The notes: generated from the sequence alone by a model not told the origin. A DNA stretch of 64,000 nt from Vitrella brassicaformis (GCA_001179505.1 CDMY01000366.1:212693-276692), one strand, 5' to 3'; shown: positions 8,595 to 20,226, counted from the stretch's first letter. Numbers and translations are program-made.

Positions 8595-11454
8595 ATGGAC
8601 ATAGTCGGCCTCCCACCCCCTCTGCGGACCCACGTGTTCCGCCATCTGGCCGGCGCTGAGCTGGTGCGTGGCGGCGTGTGCGAGGTGCACCCTGACGTGG
8701 CGCTGCTGCAGCTCGTGTGCCGTGAGTTCTTGGACCAGCTCAACGAGGAGGTGGAGGACTTGTTCTTCGACGAATCTGTCCCGGGGGCCGTCGACAAGGG
8801 GCGGCACCAGATTTTCAAGCAGCCATGGGCACCCACGTACCCCCGGCTGCGGCGATTCCACGGCTCCTTCGACACCCTGGACGCCTTCGAGGTGCTCATC
8901 GCATTCCCGCCCCCGCCACACATCCTCTCCGAACTCAGCCTCTCATTCGATCTGCCCCGCAAACCACTGGTGCAGCTCCTCACTCGCGCCACCGTCAAGA
9001 AACTCGACGCCCGGCTGCGTGAGCCAAGCGCTGCCACGGCTGCTGCTGCTGCTGGTGCAGCCGGTGCTGCGGGTGCGGGTGGTGCGAGCGACGTGTCATC
9101 GCAGCAGCAGATCAGCCGGGCGGTGGTGAGTGGTCCCGGGGTGGGGCGGCCGGGGTATGCGGTGAGCGTATGGGGGCAGCCCGAGGGCGCGGAGCATCCC
9201 GGCAGTACTGTCGTCCCGCCCGGCGCCATGCGGGCCATGCGGGACGGCTCGCCACCGCCCGCCGCTGCGGGGGCTCAGAGGGCATCTGTGGCTGGGCCGG
9301 GGACCGTCTCGCCGGTGAGCAAACGAAATGGGACCAACCAGACCAAAAGCATCATTTACCTTCACTGCGTGTGGTGCGCACGTCTGTCTGGGCTGTGTGT
9401 GCTGTGCAGTCCAGCAGCAGCCCCATGGCAAATCGTTCGTCATCGGTGAGCGATGCGGCGTCGGCACCAGCGCCCGGCCCTGCACCTGGCCCTAGCTCTG
9501 CTCCTGCCCCGGAACCGGTAGCAGCACCAGCACCAGCTCCGTCGAAGGGCAGCAGCAGCAACGGCAGCAAGAAGGGTGGCAAGAAGAAGGGCGGCAAGGA
9601 GGCGGACGAGGAGGTGGAGTTCCCCGTGTGCCAACTGGAGCTCGAGGACCTCAGATTAGCAGGTCAGCTAGTGGGGGGAGGGAGGGAGGGAGCTGCACGG
9701 TTTCATTCATTCGTTGCGTTGCGGTGGGTATGTGATGTGATGTGATGTGTGGTCCGGTGGTCAGATTCGTTGGCTGACGAGACGTTGGGTTGGTTGCTGC
9801 GGAGCACGTCGGTGCTGCAGTCGATCCACCTGCAGACGGCGCAGGGGCTGCGGTCGCCCGAGCTGGCTCTCAAGAGCGAGAGCCTGACGACCATATCGCT
9901 CTACTCGGTCAACTTCCTCACCGACATGCAACTCAAGCAGGTCCGCACACAACCAATGCAATGAATGAGGCACACAGACAGACACACGGATATCGTGTGT
10001 GGGTCCATCCATCCATCCATCCGTAGGTTGTGTTGTGTTGTGTGCTGTCCAGATCATGAAGGCGTGTCCTAATGTGACGTCGCTGGAGATCTCCAAGTGC
10101 AGGTCCATCAACTTCAGGTGGGGAGGATGGCACCAACACACACGCGCGTACAACGGCGCCATTCGACTTACTTGTCTGGTGACATGTGTGTGTGTGGTCA
10201 GTTTCCTCGAGTCGAACCCGAAGCTGGTCCGTCTGGCGCTGCTCAACACGCGGCAGCTGACGGACCAGACACTCACAGAGTTCTTCAAACACAAACCATG
10301 TCCCGCACTCAAACAGCTCGACCTGTCCGGTAGGTGCGGTACGCACATCACAGGCCAGGCCACACACACACATGAGGTGGAGTGGAGTGGATACGGAGGA
10401 GACTGTGTGTGTGTGTTTGGTGTGTGTCAGGTTGCAAGTCGTTGTTGAATCCTGTGATATCTAGCCGCAGTGTGGAAGATCTGCGGCTGCTGCACTGCCC
10501 ACAGCTGCAGGACACGGCCGTGTCGGCCGCATTCAACCACTGCCCTAACCTCAGGTGGGGGAGGGACCACACAGACACACTCACACTCACGGCTGCGTAC
10601 ATCGTGATGTGATGCCTCTCTGTCTCTCTGTCTCTCTCGCTGTGTGTATGTCAGGTCTGTGAATTTGCTGCAGTCGTCTGTAGAGGTGGCGCGATTCGCA
10701 TCCACACACCTGCACACACTGGTGGGCACATACATCGACTCTAAACCACGACGAAGCCAGCGAGCCGACAAAATCGACTGTGGTCTGTCTGTCTGTCTGT
10801 GTGTGTGTGTGTGTGTGGATGCAGGTGTTGGCGACGTGTCAGAAGTTGCGCGACGAGGCGGTGACAGACTTGTTCCGCCTCTGCCCCAACCTGCTAGCCC
10901 TGGACCTGGGACACTGCTGCCAACTACAGGTGCACTGAAAGACAGAGGCAGCCACCCATACCACCATGGAGGGTCTTCAAACGGTGCTGTGCTCTACTCA
11001 CAACGACGTGTGTGCCTTGTCTGCTGTGGTGCGGTGTGTTGTGTTGTGCAGGAGCCCGTGATGAGCCACCCGAAGCTCGAGAAGATCTACCTCACCTTCT
11101 GTGTTAACATCCACGAAATGTACCTATCTATGCATATCACCTCAACCACCCACACGAGCACAGAGCCGGAGACGGCTTGTGTGTATTGTGGGTTGATTCC
11201 CTTGATCAGAGCTGTGGAGCGTTTGTTCACGTCTTGTCCCAACTTGAAGCACGTCGAGTTGGCCGTGTGCATGTTCGACATGTCCAGATTCGTCGGACTC
11301 AAGTATGTTTGTCGCCCTCCCCAACACACACACACACACACACGGTCGCCGATACTCTCTGTAATCAATCTGTGTGTCTGATGTGACGTGTGTGTGGTGC
11401 AGGGCTGACTGTGAGGTGGTGACCAACTTCGACTTTAGCTGGAAGGGCAGCTGA
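8595..11454 (+). CDS. F-box/leucine-rich repeat protein
   Basis: Probably the substrate-binding subunit of an SCF ubiquitin ligase. The start is the ATG in CGCCATGG at 8595; upstream codons in the same frame lack homology. The N-terminus (IVGLPPPLRTHVFRHLAGAE ... LQLVCREFLDQL) fits an F-box. An Ala/Pro/Lys-rich low-complexity linker then spans about 9015-9620. About eight exons of AMN1-like LRRs follow, with units such as LVRLALLNTRQLTDQTLTEF, VEDLRLLHCPQLQDTAVSAA and LLALDLGHCCQLQ, ending FDFSWKGS. Introns are 60-150 bp with TGTG-rich acceptors. Two of them (10330-10430 and 11303-11402) have CA repeats after the donor and TG repeats before the acceptor. The ligand is unknown. The first exon ends at 9314 (donor GTGAGC), followed by an exon from 9410. 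Confidence 0.82.
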
Positions 11455-12025
11455 ATGCCTTTACTGAGTGAGTATATTCGTTGTGGGCAGTGGGAGGGTA
11501 TGTTGGCAGCGAGAACATCTTACCGCGGGCTGCTGTGGCTTGTCGTCCTCTTTCTTCTTCTCTGAGCACACTGACTCGTCACGGATGTAAGCGTGCTGAG
11601 AGAGGGGGTGGTGGAACGACGAGCGACAGCGGTTTGCGAGGGCTGAATGTCGCTTGTGATTCGTTGATGCGAACCGACCGGACCGGTGCAGTGGGGGACA
11701 TACATGCCGCCATCCATCCATCCATCCATCCATGTATGCTTAAGTTGAATTGGTTTCCGTCTGCCACTTGACACAACCGTCCCGTTCCCCCCACACCGCA
11801 CCATCCACGCTGTAGATGAAGGCCCCTCTCTCTCTTAAACCACACGCACACCACACCACACCACACCACACTACACCATACCACACCACGCCACGCCATC
11901 AAGACGCCACTCTCCCTCCCTCCCTCCCTCCCTCCACACACCAACTACAGCCCCTCCCTCTCTCCGTCCCTCTACCAGCTATGCTGTGCCAATCGGTGTG
12001 TCCGTCTGTGTGGTGCACTGACTAC
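11455..12025. other. Convergent intergenic region, no gene seen
   Basis: 571 bases between the F-box and BTB gene ends. It holds a CACAC-type tract (about 11841-11885), TCCC repeats (about 11908-11935) and ATCC repeats (about 11711-11732). Frames here are repeat-derived. Confidence 0.6.
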
Positions 12026-12882
12026 CTACATGACGGCCAGCTGGAAGCTGCCGCCCTCGGTGTGTGGCTTGAGGATCGGCCAGGGGCCCGTGGGGGGCAG
12101 CATCTTCATCATCTCCGTGTGCACCACAGACACAAATGCGTCCAGCTCGTCCTTGTCGCTCTTCAGCTGCTTCCGGTAGGCAGCGATGGCGGCCATGGGC
12201 ACGTCCAGGCACTTGCATGCCGCATCCAGCAGTTTCTTCAAATCGTACGGCTTGATGCTCATCTCCTTGTCGGCCTGGTCCTTCTTGGCCGCTTCCAGCT
12301 GCTGGTGCTGGTCGACCAGCTTGGGCAGCAGCAGCTGCGCCACCTTCCTGCCCACACGGTCCACCATCTCGTCCTTCCGCTGCATCACGGCCTCCTTGGT
12401 CGGCTGGATGGCCTCCTCTGTGACGTCCTCTATGCCGAAAAGCCGCAGCTCACGGACCACCTTGCGGACGTCCACCGAGCCGTCGGTGAGAATGGGCGTG
12501 CCGTGGCGATGGTACTCGAGCACCAGGGGGAAGAGGTGCGGGTCGGCGTCGATGAAGACGGGCCGGTCCGCGCGAATGAGCTGGTACTCCGCTGTGCCCT
12601 CGTTGGTCACGAACTGGCCCAGCCTCGTGTGAGGACGGCGGGCGAGCGTCGCGTTGGCCACCTGGAATTCGGTGCCGGCGACGTTCAGCCGGACGATTGA
12701 CCCAACCTCTGTATATCAACCACACAAAAGGCGATATCATGTATGATTTGTCCACACAACCTCACTCCACGCGTGGATCTATGCTGACCTCCCTTGATCT
12801 TGCCCATTTGGTCGTCTTTTTGGCTCTCGAATGAAGATCCTGCACACATACCACGAGCATGGCCCTCATCTGCCCGTTTCAT
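12026..12882 (-). CDS. BTB/POZ protein of the T1 (KCTD-like) type
   Basis: Two exons (12882-12789 and 12708-12026) give 258 residues. Residues about 32-125 form a T1-type BTB domain: EVGSIVRLNVAGTEFQVANA, then ADRPVFIDADPHLFPLVLEY and VVRELRLFGI. This fold tetramerises or pentamerises and in KCTD proteins bridges targets to cullin-3. The rest is helical and charged (QHQQLEAAKKDQADKE), probably coiled coil. No channel transmembrane segments are present, so this is not a potassium channel. The intron splits a Glu codon (G|AG). It is one of two minus-strand genes here without a recognisable plus-strand partner upstream. Confidence 0.85.
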
Positions 12883-14161
12883 GGTCTTATCTGCCCTCCC
12901 GCCCCTCTGCTACGCACCAGCCATCGGATTGACGCATTTGTCGCCATCGCTATCACATTTTGCCTGTGACGTGTCGGCGAGGACCGTCGGGACGAGCACC
13001 AACAGGACGGGAAGCGAAACCAACATCATCTCCTCAGGTTTCACACGTTTACTTCGCGATCTGCGAGCTTTTTGGCCAAGATTTACTCGGCGCCTCCTCT
13101 CCCCCCTTTCCCGCCCGATATCGATGCCATTCGGGCAGCATCAACGACAGTCCACAAGATCACTTGGGACCCCCCGGTGAGATGGACGGTCCTGCCGCAT
13201 CGGGTGCCGCCAGCCTGCCCCATCCTGCCCTCATCATCTTTCATCTTAACTGATGAGATCTCACCATTGTCATCCTCCCGCCCCTTCGCAGCCATCGCAG
13301 AGTCTGACGCAAAGGCATCCACACAGACACTATCGCCGTCGTTCGTTCCGGTCTGCCCCGCTCAATTGTCTGTGTCAGTCGTTTGCCACTGACGAGCATC
13401 AACAGTCGCAGGTGTTGATGCTCTCAAGTAACACACAACTGACCGACAACTGGGGAGGACAGCACAGCCAGGTTCACCTCACCTCACCTCACTTCACCTC
13501 ACTGTCTGTCTGTCTGGTGTGCACGCAACGGCGCACAGCAATATATGGGATACCTATATGGCCAGCCCACACACAACACAAAAAAGACAAAACCCGACAA
13601 TCAAGATGGGCCCCATCCATCCATTCGTTCCATCCATCCACCCACCCAGCCATGCAATGCGTTGGTGTGCATCCATCGGCTGGCAAAAAAGACCAAACCA
13701 CACTCACATATGGCATGGATGGGTGGTGGGAACACCCAGTGGTCAAAAACGGTGATGTATATTATATGTACACAACATCCACACACGCCAAATGCACTCA
13801 CTGCCACGTGTTGTCGTGTGTTGCTGTTCGGGGGCACGTGCACAGCGGCCGACACCATAGACGTCACGAAACGCCACACACAGCAGCGGGTGCTTCGAAG
13901 CGTCACCGGCGGGCCTTTTACAAGACGCCACCCCAACACGCAATCACGGTCACAATCGCGGACTTTCTCACCGAGACACACATAAACAGCCATACACAAA
14001 CGTGGTCCATTGTCTCTGAGACCCACCCTCACAAATGCAGTCATTGTTTGGCGGGGCGGGGGGGACACACACACACACACACACACACATTCACCCACAC
14101 GCGTGCACAAGAGAGCACGTGTCACTGTTGCCATCGTTGCAACACGTGACGGGTCGATCAC
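12883..14161. other. 1.28-kb region without a supported gene
   Basis: The left half (12883-13430) is low in repeats and has coding-like composition, including an open frame without ATG at about 13072-13392. I found no splice chain or family match. The right half is repeat-rich: CACCT-type units (about 13472-13500), ATCC tracts near 13615-13640 and CA repeats at 14068-14090. By analogy with the other loci a plus-strand partner of the BTB gene might once have sat here. Confidence 0.4.
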
Positions 14162-16003
14162 TCAGCCAGTTAGCATCCCCCGCGTCGCGGCACCAAATCT
14201 ATCGCTCTTGAGACAGTTCCATCCCCTCCGACGGGCCTGCGCCCGGGTGCCCTGCACACACACACACACACAGGGGTTACTTACATCCGTCGGGCTGCAT
14301 GGCCGGCGTGTGTGTCTGTCTTGTCTGTCTGTCCCCACCATCCAGTCGATGTAGCATCCCTCGAGGTATCTGTGGCCGCTGAAGTCCGTGCGGGCATGCA
14401 GCACTCGGTAGTTGTCCATTATCACCACCTCACCTAAACACACAACCACAACACAACACAACACAAGCCAGCCCAACACACACGCATGCACGGACCAACA
14501 CACGGACACGTGTGGAATACTTGGGTACCTTCTTGCAAGGGCATGACCACCTGGTTGGCGGGGTCGTTGACGATCTCTCGGAAGAGCCCCAGCGCCTCAT
14601 ACATGGCCGACAGCTCACTCGCCGGCCGACGCCAGCCCAACGAGAAACGTGAAAAGTCGGCAAAACACACCTGCAGACAGACAGACACACACAGACACAG
14701 TCGAATGGAATGCCCTGATGCGGAAGGAGTGGCTGCCGGCGCACCGCACCTGTGTGACGTCGCCTTGTTCGTTAAGGCGGAAGACCGGGTGCTCAGCGAG
14801 GCAGTCCCAGTCGTCGATGCACACGCGGTAGGGCACAGGCACGCGACACAACAACCTGACAGACAGACAGCCACGACACTCCAGATGCACCTATGCACCT
14901 TTCCCCTGCCCTCTATTCACTCACTGACTCAAATGCGTCAGGATGCTCGCGCCGGAGCTTCTCCGCAGCGAAGAGGCCGTCAGAGAAGACCGAGTGGCCG
15001 CCTCTCTCTGCCGGCGTGACGCAGTGCAGCATGATCAGCCCCGGAGGGGTCTCGAAGTAGCACGTGTCGGTGTGCGGCTTGATGGCATCGCTGGAACCGT
15101 ACGCCACATTGTTGCCCTTCCTGCGTATAGGGCCACCACAAGGAGAGAAGAGAAGTCATGCCGCCTAGAGCTCTCGGTTCTCTCTCTCTCTCACCCACGC
15201 ACCCACCCACCGTGTGTTTTGTATGTCGAAGATCGACCCCCACGGCGACTGAATGACATACCCCGAAAGGTCTGTCGAGAGGCTCGCCACCACACCCTTG
15301 GCCGTCCCGGCTGCACGCAGCTTCGCCAGCCCATGCCTCTCCAGCTCACAATACACGGCGAACAACCCCATGTCATACGCGGCCGTATCGCTGTCACGCG
15401 CCGCCATCAGTGAGGGGTAGTCGTGCCACTGGAGGGCGTCGATTGGGCCGCTCCACGGCGCCTTGGTGATGTGCAGGCCGGCCCGTGGGTCCCACGACGT
15501 TGCTGACGTGGGGAGGGGCTGCTTGTGGGTGTGGGCAGAGGGTGAGAGGGGGTGGAGGAAGGGCACCTGGCCGATGTGGCCGTCTGAGAAGTGCACGTCC
15601 AGCCACCCGCTATGCTCCTTCGAGTGGTTCAGCGACGTCACACTCACATCTGCACACACACACACACCCCACCCATCACAGACCAACCAAGAACCCGCAT
15701 GGCCTTCATCCTCCTTTGCCCGTGTGTACCAGAGAAGCGCAGAGGCCGTCGCTGATCTGCTGTCTTGATATAGCATTGCGGGCACCGGCAGTTCTCCCTA
15801 AGCTGCTCATGTGTGAAGGTGCTGACCGTCGGCCCCATGGAGGGGTGGCTGGGAAGAGTCAGATGGACGCCCAACTTGTCGATGTGGTACTGCAGGGGCG
15901 AGGAGGGAGATGCCGATGTCGCCTCGCCGCGGGAGTGGGGATGCTTGAATGCTGCACACGCCGATCGGAGAGTGCTGTACAGCGAAGACGCGAGGCGACG
16001 CAT
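14162..16003 (-). CDS. Gamma-butyrobetaine hydroxylase/trimethyllysine dioxygenase family enzyme
   Basis: Fe(II)/2-oxoglutarate dioxygenase of carnitine biosynthesis. Seven exons (16003-15730, 15649-15211, 15120-14929, 14855-14750, 14670-14529, 14433-14339, 14251-14162) join in frame to 445 residues. The basic, Ser/Leu-rich start (MRRLASSLYSTLRSA) suggests mitochondrial import. Next comes the zinc-binding domain (LRENCRCPQCY) of this family. The catalytic core has the Fe-binding HxD in IKPHTDTCYFE, preceded by FDIQNTRKGNNVAYGSSDA. The distal His is in DNYRVLHARTDFSGHRYLEG, ending in YIDW. Whether it acts on butyrobetaine or trimethyllysine cannot be told from sequence alone. An in-frame upstream ATG-like start near 16180 is possible, but the 16003 ATG gives the better targeting peptide. 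Confidence 0.9.
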
Positions 16004-16201
16004 GCCAATGCTTGTTGCAAATGGCAGATCTGACCCCCTGATATGCAGATCACTCCTCCCTCTTCCTCCTTCTCCTCTCCCGCTGTTGCGAGCTGAAAAT
16101 GGCGAGCCTGAAGGTTGGCGCAATTTGAAGATCTGGTGGGAGGGATGGGCGGTTGAAGAAATGAAGGAGTCCAGGTACACGCTGCAGCCCGCAGCGACGA
16201 G

Positions 16202-16269
16202 AGAGGATCAGAGATGCTCAGCGATCCGATGTGCTAGAGGATCAGAGATGCTCAGCGATCCGATGTGCT
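16202..16269. repeat. Perfect 34-bp tandem duplication
   Basis: Bases 16202-16235 are repeated exactly at 16236-16269. Each copy contains GATCAGAGATGCTCAGCGAT. The repeat lies in the 299-bp gap between the dioxygenase start and the GNAT remnant, so it sits in promoter sequence. Confidence 0.97.
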
Positions 16270-16302
16270 TGTGTGTCGACAGGAGCTCATTGAATTGACT
16301 GG

Positions 16303-16764
16303 ATGATGCTGATAAGACCAGAGCAGCCCAGTGACTTCACCGCCATTCGTGCAGTCGTGGCCACTGCGTTCGCCGCCTCCCAATACGGCTACAGCGGCGA
16401 GAGTGAGTCGCTTTGGTGGCCTCGGCCACGTCCTGTTCTCTTGCTTGCAGCAGCCCCTCCAGTGTGTGACACTGGCTCCCGTGGCCGTGCTGCCGGCCCA
16501 TCTAGGCACTGGCGTCGGCTCTGCTCTGATCAAGCAAGGCCTGGCCGAGCTGGAACAAGACGGCCACTGCCTGGTGGCCTTTGTGGTCGGGGCGCCTAAG
16601 TACTATCAGAGGTTCGGCTTCTCTGTGGATGCAGCCGCCCGATTCGAGACCGAGTACCAAAGGAGGTCTTCATGGCCCGGGAGCTGTCCCCAGGAGGACT
16701 TGACCGCTGCACCAGCTCGAGTGTGGTCTTTGCAAAAGCGTTCGCCTGCATTGCTGAGAGCTAG
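16303..16764 (+). pseudogene. Broken GNAT N-acetyltransferase
   Basis: Three adjoining pieces of one GNAT family protein occur in three different frames. The N-terminal piece (MMLIRPEQPSDFTAIRAVVATAFA) uses the frame of 16303. The core piece (GLGHVLFS ... LAPVAVLPAHLGTGVGSALI ... PKYYQRFGF, containing the acetyl-CoA loop) uses the next frame. The end (VFMARELSPGGLD ... VVFAKAF, stop at 16762-16764) uses the third. About 25 residues usual between the first and second pieces are missing. The only plausible intron (donor at 16403, acceptor at 16450) does not restore the frame, and nothing fixes the second shift near 16655. It is a decayed gene or carries assembly indels. The intact family resembles bacterial YhbS-type acetyltransferases. 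Confidence 0.78.
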
Positions 16765-17070
16765 ACGACCGATCGATGCAGCGGGACATCTGAGCTTGTG
16801 CATCAACTCAACGCCACTTTATGTATGTGTCGCAAATTGGTGTGTGTGTCTGCGTGAGAGGTCAACACACACAGAAATCGTCCGGAATGAGTCTGTGCCA
16901 CACAGACAGCCAGCAAGACATCCCCAATGCCCACATACGCCATTCTGTCATCGGCCTGTCTGGCCGCCGACCGCTTAAAAGGCAAAGCGGTGGCCCCGTG
17001 TGTATCTGACGAACTGACAAACTGACTCCGCCGCAGTTTGTATGCCCCTCTTAATATTTACACACACCCC

Positions 17071-17105
<35 letters not shown>

Positions 17106-17405
17106 GTGGCGAGAGTGGGCACATGTCGCCCATGGTATCACAGAGGGGCAACCACAATACGCACAGCCGGCCAGCGGAGACGGGAGCACAACGGACAAAC
17201 AAAACGAAGAACTACCAGACAGACAGACAGACAGACAGAGAGTGGGTGAGTGAGTGAGTGAGAGGGGCGGCACTTTCCCCCTTCTCCAATCAGAACCGAA
17301 GCACACAGTCAGCCAGGCGACGAGCGAGGAGTCCCCGGCCGCACACACGAGTGTATGACACACACAGCCGCCCCCACCTGTGTGTGTGTGTGTGTGCACT
17401 CTCTC
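16765..17405. other. Intergenic region with microsatellites, no gene seen
   Basis: Contains CA then GA repeats (about 17060-17106), GACA units (17217-17239), GTGA units (about 17243-17262) and a TG tract (about 17381-17396). No gene or RNA was recognised. Confidence 0.6.
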
Positions 17406-17998
17406 CTACACTATGATGCTGATCAACCGCAGCTGATTGTAGGTGCCGTAACTGTCGTATGGCAGTATGATTTGCCTCACTTCCCCTTCCCGCATCGACA
17501 GCCACGCCTCACGCAGCCACCCACTCCGATCAGACACACGCCATTCCTCCCCACGCTCAGCGTAGGCTTTGTCCTGGCCCTCGAATCCATCACGCCACGT
17601 ACTCTGGTCGTGCTTGATTCTGTCGTTGAGTGTGGGCACCCTGCCGGTCCCCTCCTGCACCACCTTGTGATACGCGCCGCTGGGATACAGCATGAAGCCC
17701 TCATGGCCGTTGCCCTCACTGGTGCTGCCGTTGGCCGTCTGAGGCTGCAATGTGGCGCCATGGCTGACACGTCCATACCGACACAGACAGATAGAGATGC
17801 ATGAGAAGGCGGCGATGCATCCATCCATCCATCCAACATGGCGCTCTCTCACCTGAGGACGTCAGCGAACATGATGATTTTGTCGTTGGCGGAGGGCGGC
17901 AGCGGGCGCATCTCGCCCTCGACCTTCACAGCGTAGCCGCCGTGGCCATCAGCATAGACGTCACGGCCGTCGAGCAGGCCAACAGCACGGTCACCCAT
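17406..17998 (-). CDS. Divergent FKBP-type peptidyl-prolyl isomerase-like protein
   Basis: Exons 17998-17853 and 17763-17406 join through an AG|C Ser codon. The C-terminal exon has the FKBP pattern: YHKVVQEGTGRVPTLNDRI, then WLREAWLSMREGEVRQIILP and the terminal NQLRLISI. The middle is shortened and poor in the aromatic residues that line the drug pocket, so catalysis is doubtful. The upstream exon (GDRAVGLLDGRDVYADGHGG) matches no family I know. The start is uncertain: ATG 17998 is used, but ATG 18064 reads in frame without splicing, and a spliced 5' exon at 18160-18088 is also possible. The gene is head-to-head with the GDP-hexose phosphorylase. Confidence 0.7.
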
Positions 17999-18292
17999 GC
18001 TCACAATGGGCCACTGCACACACAGATGACGTGACAGACAGATCTGACGCAATGGACGCATCATTCTCCGCTGCCTCCTTGCCTACCTGAATGTGTATGT
18101 CTGGTGCGTGATGAGCGATATGTGATGTGCTACGATGTGCCGGATGGCTCGAATGAGGCAAGGCCTGCAACACATCAAAACATCACAGACAGATCTGATG
18201 CCAGATGCATCGCATGCTCACGTACCTGAGAGTGATAGCGTCTGATCTCTCTCTGCGCCGCCGGCTCTAGTCAGTCGTCAGTGGTTGCCACC
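17999..18292. promoter_or_regulatory. Bidirectional promoter region, FKBP-like/GDP-hexose phosphorylase
   Basis: About 294 bases containing three AGATCTGA/TCTGATCT-like sites (18040, 18191 and 18241). The 13-mer AGCGTCTGATCTC (18237-18249) also occurs in the CFAP47/ataxin-3 promoter at 40682-40694. Part of this region may be 5' exon of the FKBP-like gene. Confidence 0.5.
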
Positions 18293-20226
18293 ATGGCTGA
18301 TCGCAACGAAAGTTGCGAGCCCCAGCCTTCATCACTGCTGCCAGCACTGCAGAGAATGGGCAATGCCGGCGAAAGCTGGGATGAGAGCATCTTGAGCCAG
18401 TGGCACCAGGCCAAGGAGGAGCCTGTGGGTGTCAACGACAAAGGCGAACCGACTTACCTCTTCCGCAGCACCGTAGAGGACAACAGAGTGCGACGAGTCG
18501 ATGGCAAGCTGGGCCTCATTGCGACGGTCAACGTCAAGCGCACAAGGCAAGTGACGACAAGATGCAGAGAGGATGCCTGTGTTGCAGCAATAGATCTGCT
18601 CTCTGGCTGTGCTGTGTGTGTGTTGGTGTGCCTTGGTATGTCTGTCGGCAGGGAGAAGCGCAAGACGAAGCTGTATGAGGCGAAGCCCTTGCACAAGGGG
18701 TCTCCGCCGTCCACAGCGGCGTCCGCCCCCTCCCTGCTGCGTCCATTTGATCCCAACGACTTCAACTTCAACAAGGCCAACCCAAAAGAAACGGTATGGG
18801 CGATCGATGCCCTGGGCAGGGCAGTGAGGCTGTGTGGATGGGATGTCTGACTGTCCCGATTGTATGTGTGTGTGGACGTCGCCAGATTGGCGAGCTGTGT
18901 GTCGATGGCGAGAAGCATCCGGTGCTCCTCAACGTCAGGTGAGCAGCAGACAGGCACACACAACACAACATATCCTTTCTTCTCGCACACACGTATCTCG
19001 TTTCGTTGTCTGTCGATACGATACAGTCCCATCTTCGAGGGTCACATCCTGGTGGTGCCGTGGTCACAGAAGTGCCTTCCCCAGTACCTCACGAGAGAGG
19101 CCCTGACCGTCGCTCTCGAGTTCTCGATGGCCTCCTCGCGCGATGACTTCAAAGTCATGTTCAACTCATCGGGTGCATGGGCATCGGTGAGCATGAGCAT
19201 GACAGGACCAGGCGGCACAGCACACTTACACATACCATCTTTTCACCGCTCTTGTGTCTGATGTGTGTGTTGCAGGTGAACCATCTCCACTTTCACGGCA
19301 TGTACGTGTCGGGCGTCTGCCCGTCGGGCCTCCCGATAGAGACCGCCCCCACCGCCTCCCTCATAGCGACCCTCCCCCTCTCCCTACCCCCTGCCCCATC
19401 AGTGACCGTCAGTGCGTCGGTGCTGCAGTATCCCTCCAGCCCGATTGTCTTCACCGTCGACGGCGAGGCCGTCAGTCGCGATGTGAGGGACGGCTTAGTG
19501 GATGTGGTATGGGGGTTGGTGGAGCTGCTGGTGGCCGAGGACTGTCCATTCAACCTGACGATGTCGCTGAGGCGCGATGGGCGGGGACGCATTTATTTCA
19601 TACCCAGGAGGCCACAGGTGGGTGTTTGTGCTGGAGGGAGGCTGCGCCACATGGACGAATGATGTGTGGTGTGTGTTTTGTGTTCAGGTGATCTCCACCG
19701 TGCCGCCATTCCGGTCGCCGGACGGAGATGACGACCCTGATGGTGACCAACAGACAGCCAGCCATGCACTTGGTCCATGGCTGGCTGGCTGTCTGCACGT
19801 GTGTGTTCAGGTCCTGGGATCCTCCGCATGGCTGTCTGTGAGTGCTCCGGAGTGCCGTAAGCAGCTCCCCCCACAGCCACCCCACTTGGACACGTACCGT
19901 GTGTACCTGTGTCCCTCTCTGTTCGTTCGTGTGTCTGTCTCTTCCTCCAGAATCCTGTACAGTGAAGAGGCCTTCGAGCAGCTTACAGAAGCGCACTTCA
20001 GACAAGTACTTGAGGACCTTCCACACAACGATGCGCACCGCACCGCACCGCACCGCATTCACTCACTTACCCACCCATATGTACTTCTGTCGTTGTCTGT
20101 CTCTACGGTACCTACCGTCTGCAGATGGCGGAAGAAGACATCTCGATTGAGGCGGCACTGCGCGAGAAGCTCTGCGAGGGGCTGGTGCGATTGATGGGCA
20201 CCAGGGGCGCTGACAAGGGGGGATAG
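18293..20226 (+). CDS. GDP-hexose phosphorylase (VTC2/GDPGP1 family)
   Basis: HIT-superfamily enzyme that phosphorolyses GDP-L-galactose (the committed step of plant ascorbate synthesis) or GDP-glucose. Exons begin 18293-18546, 18652-18793, 18886-18938, 19027-19186 and 19276-19618, with about four more to 20226. Motifs: NVSPIFEGHILVVPWSQKCL, and the histidine triad in NHLHFHGMYVSG, with the nucleophile His expected there. The end reads MAVCECSGVPILYSEEAFEQ and an Ala/Glu-rich tail. The first intron requires a GC donor with perfect context (AG|GCAAGT, 18547); the GT two bases on breaks the frame. Residues distinguishing the galactose and glucose enzymes cannot be resolved here. Start chosen at ACCATGG. 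Confidence 0.87.

Noticed and set aside
13072-13392. 106-residue frame as a gene
   Set aside because: No ATG start, no match and no convincing splice partner; kept only as a possible lost gene.
16004-16180. Longer N-terminus for the dioxygenase
   Set aside because: The extension is low in conserved features, and the ATG at 16003 begins a better mitochondrial targeting peptide.
16402-16451. Intron that would make the GNAT gene intact
   Set aside because: Joining 16402 to 16451 leads into the wrong frame, and the later frame change near 16655 has no splice signals.
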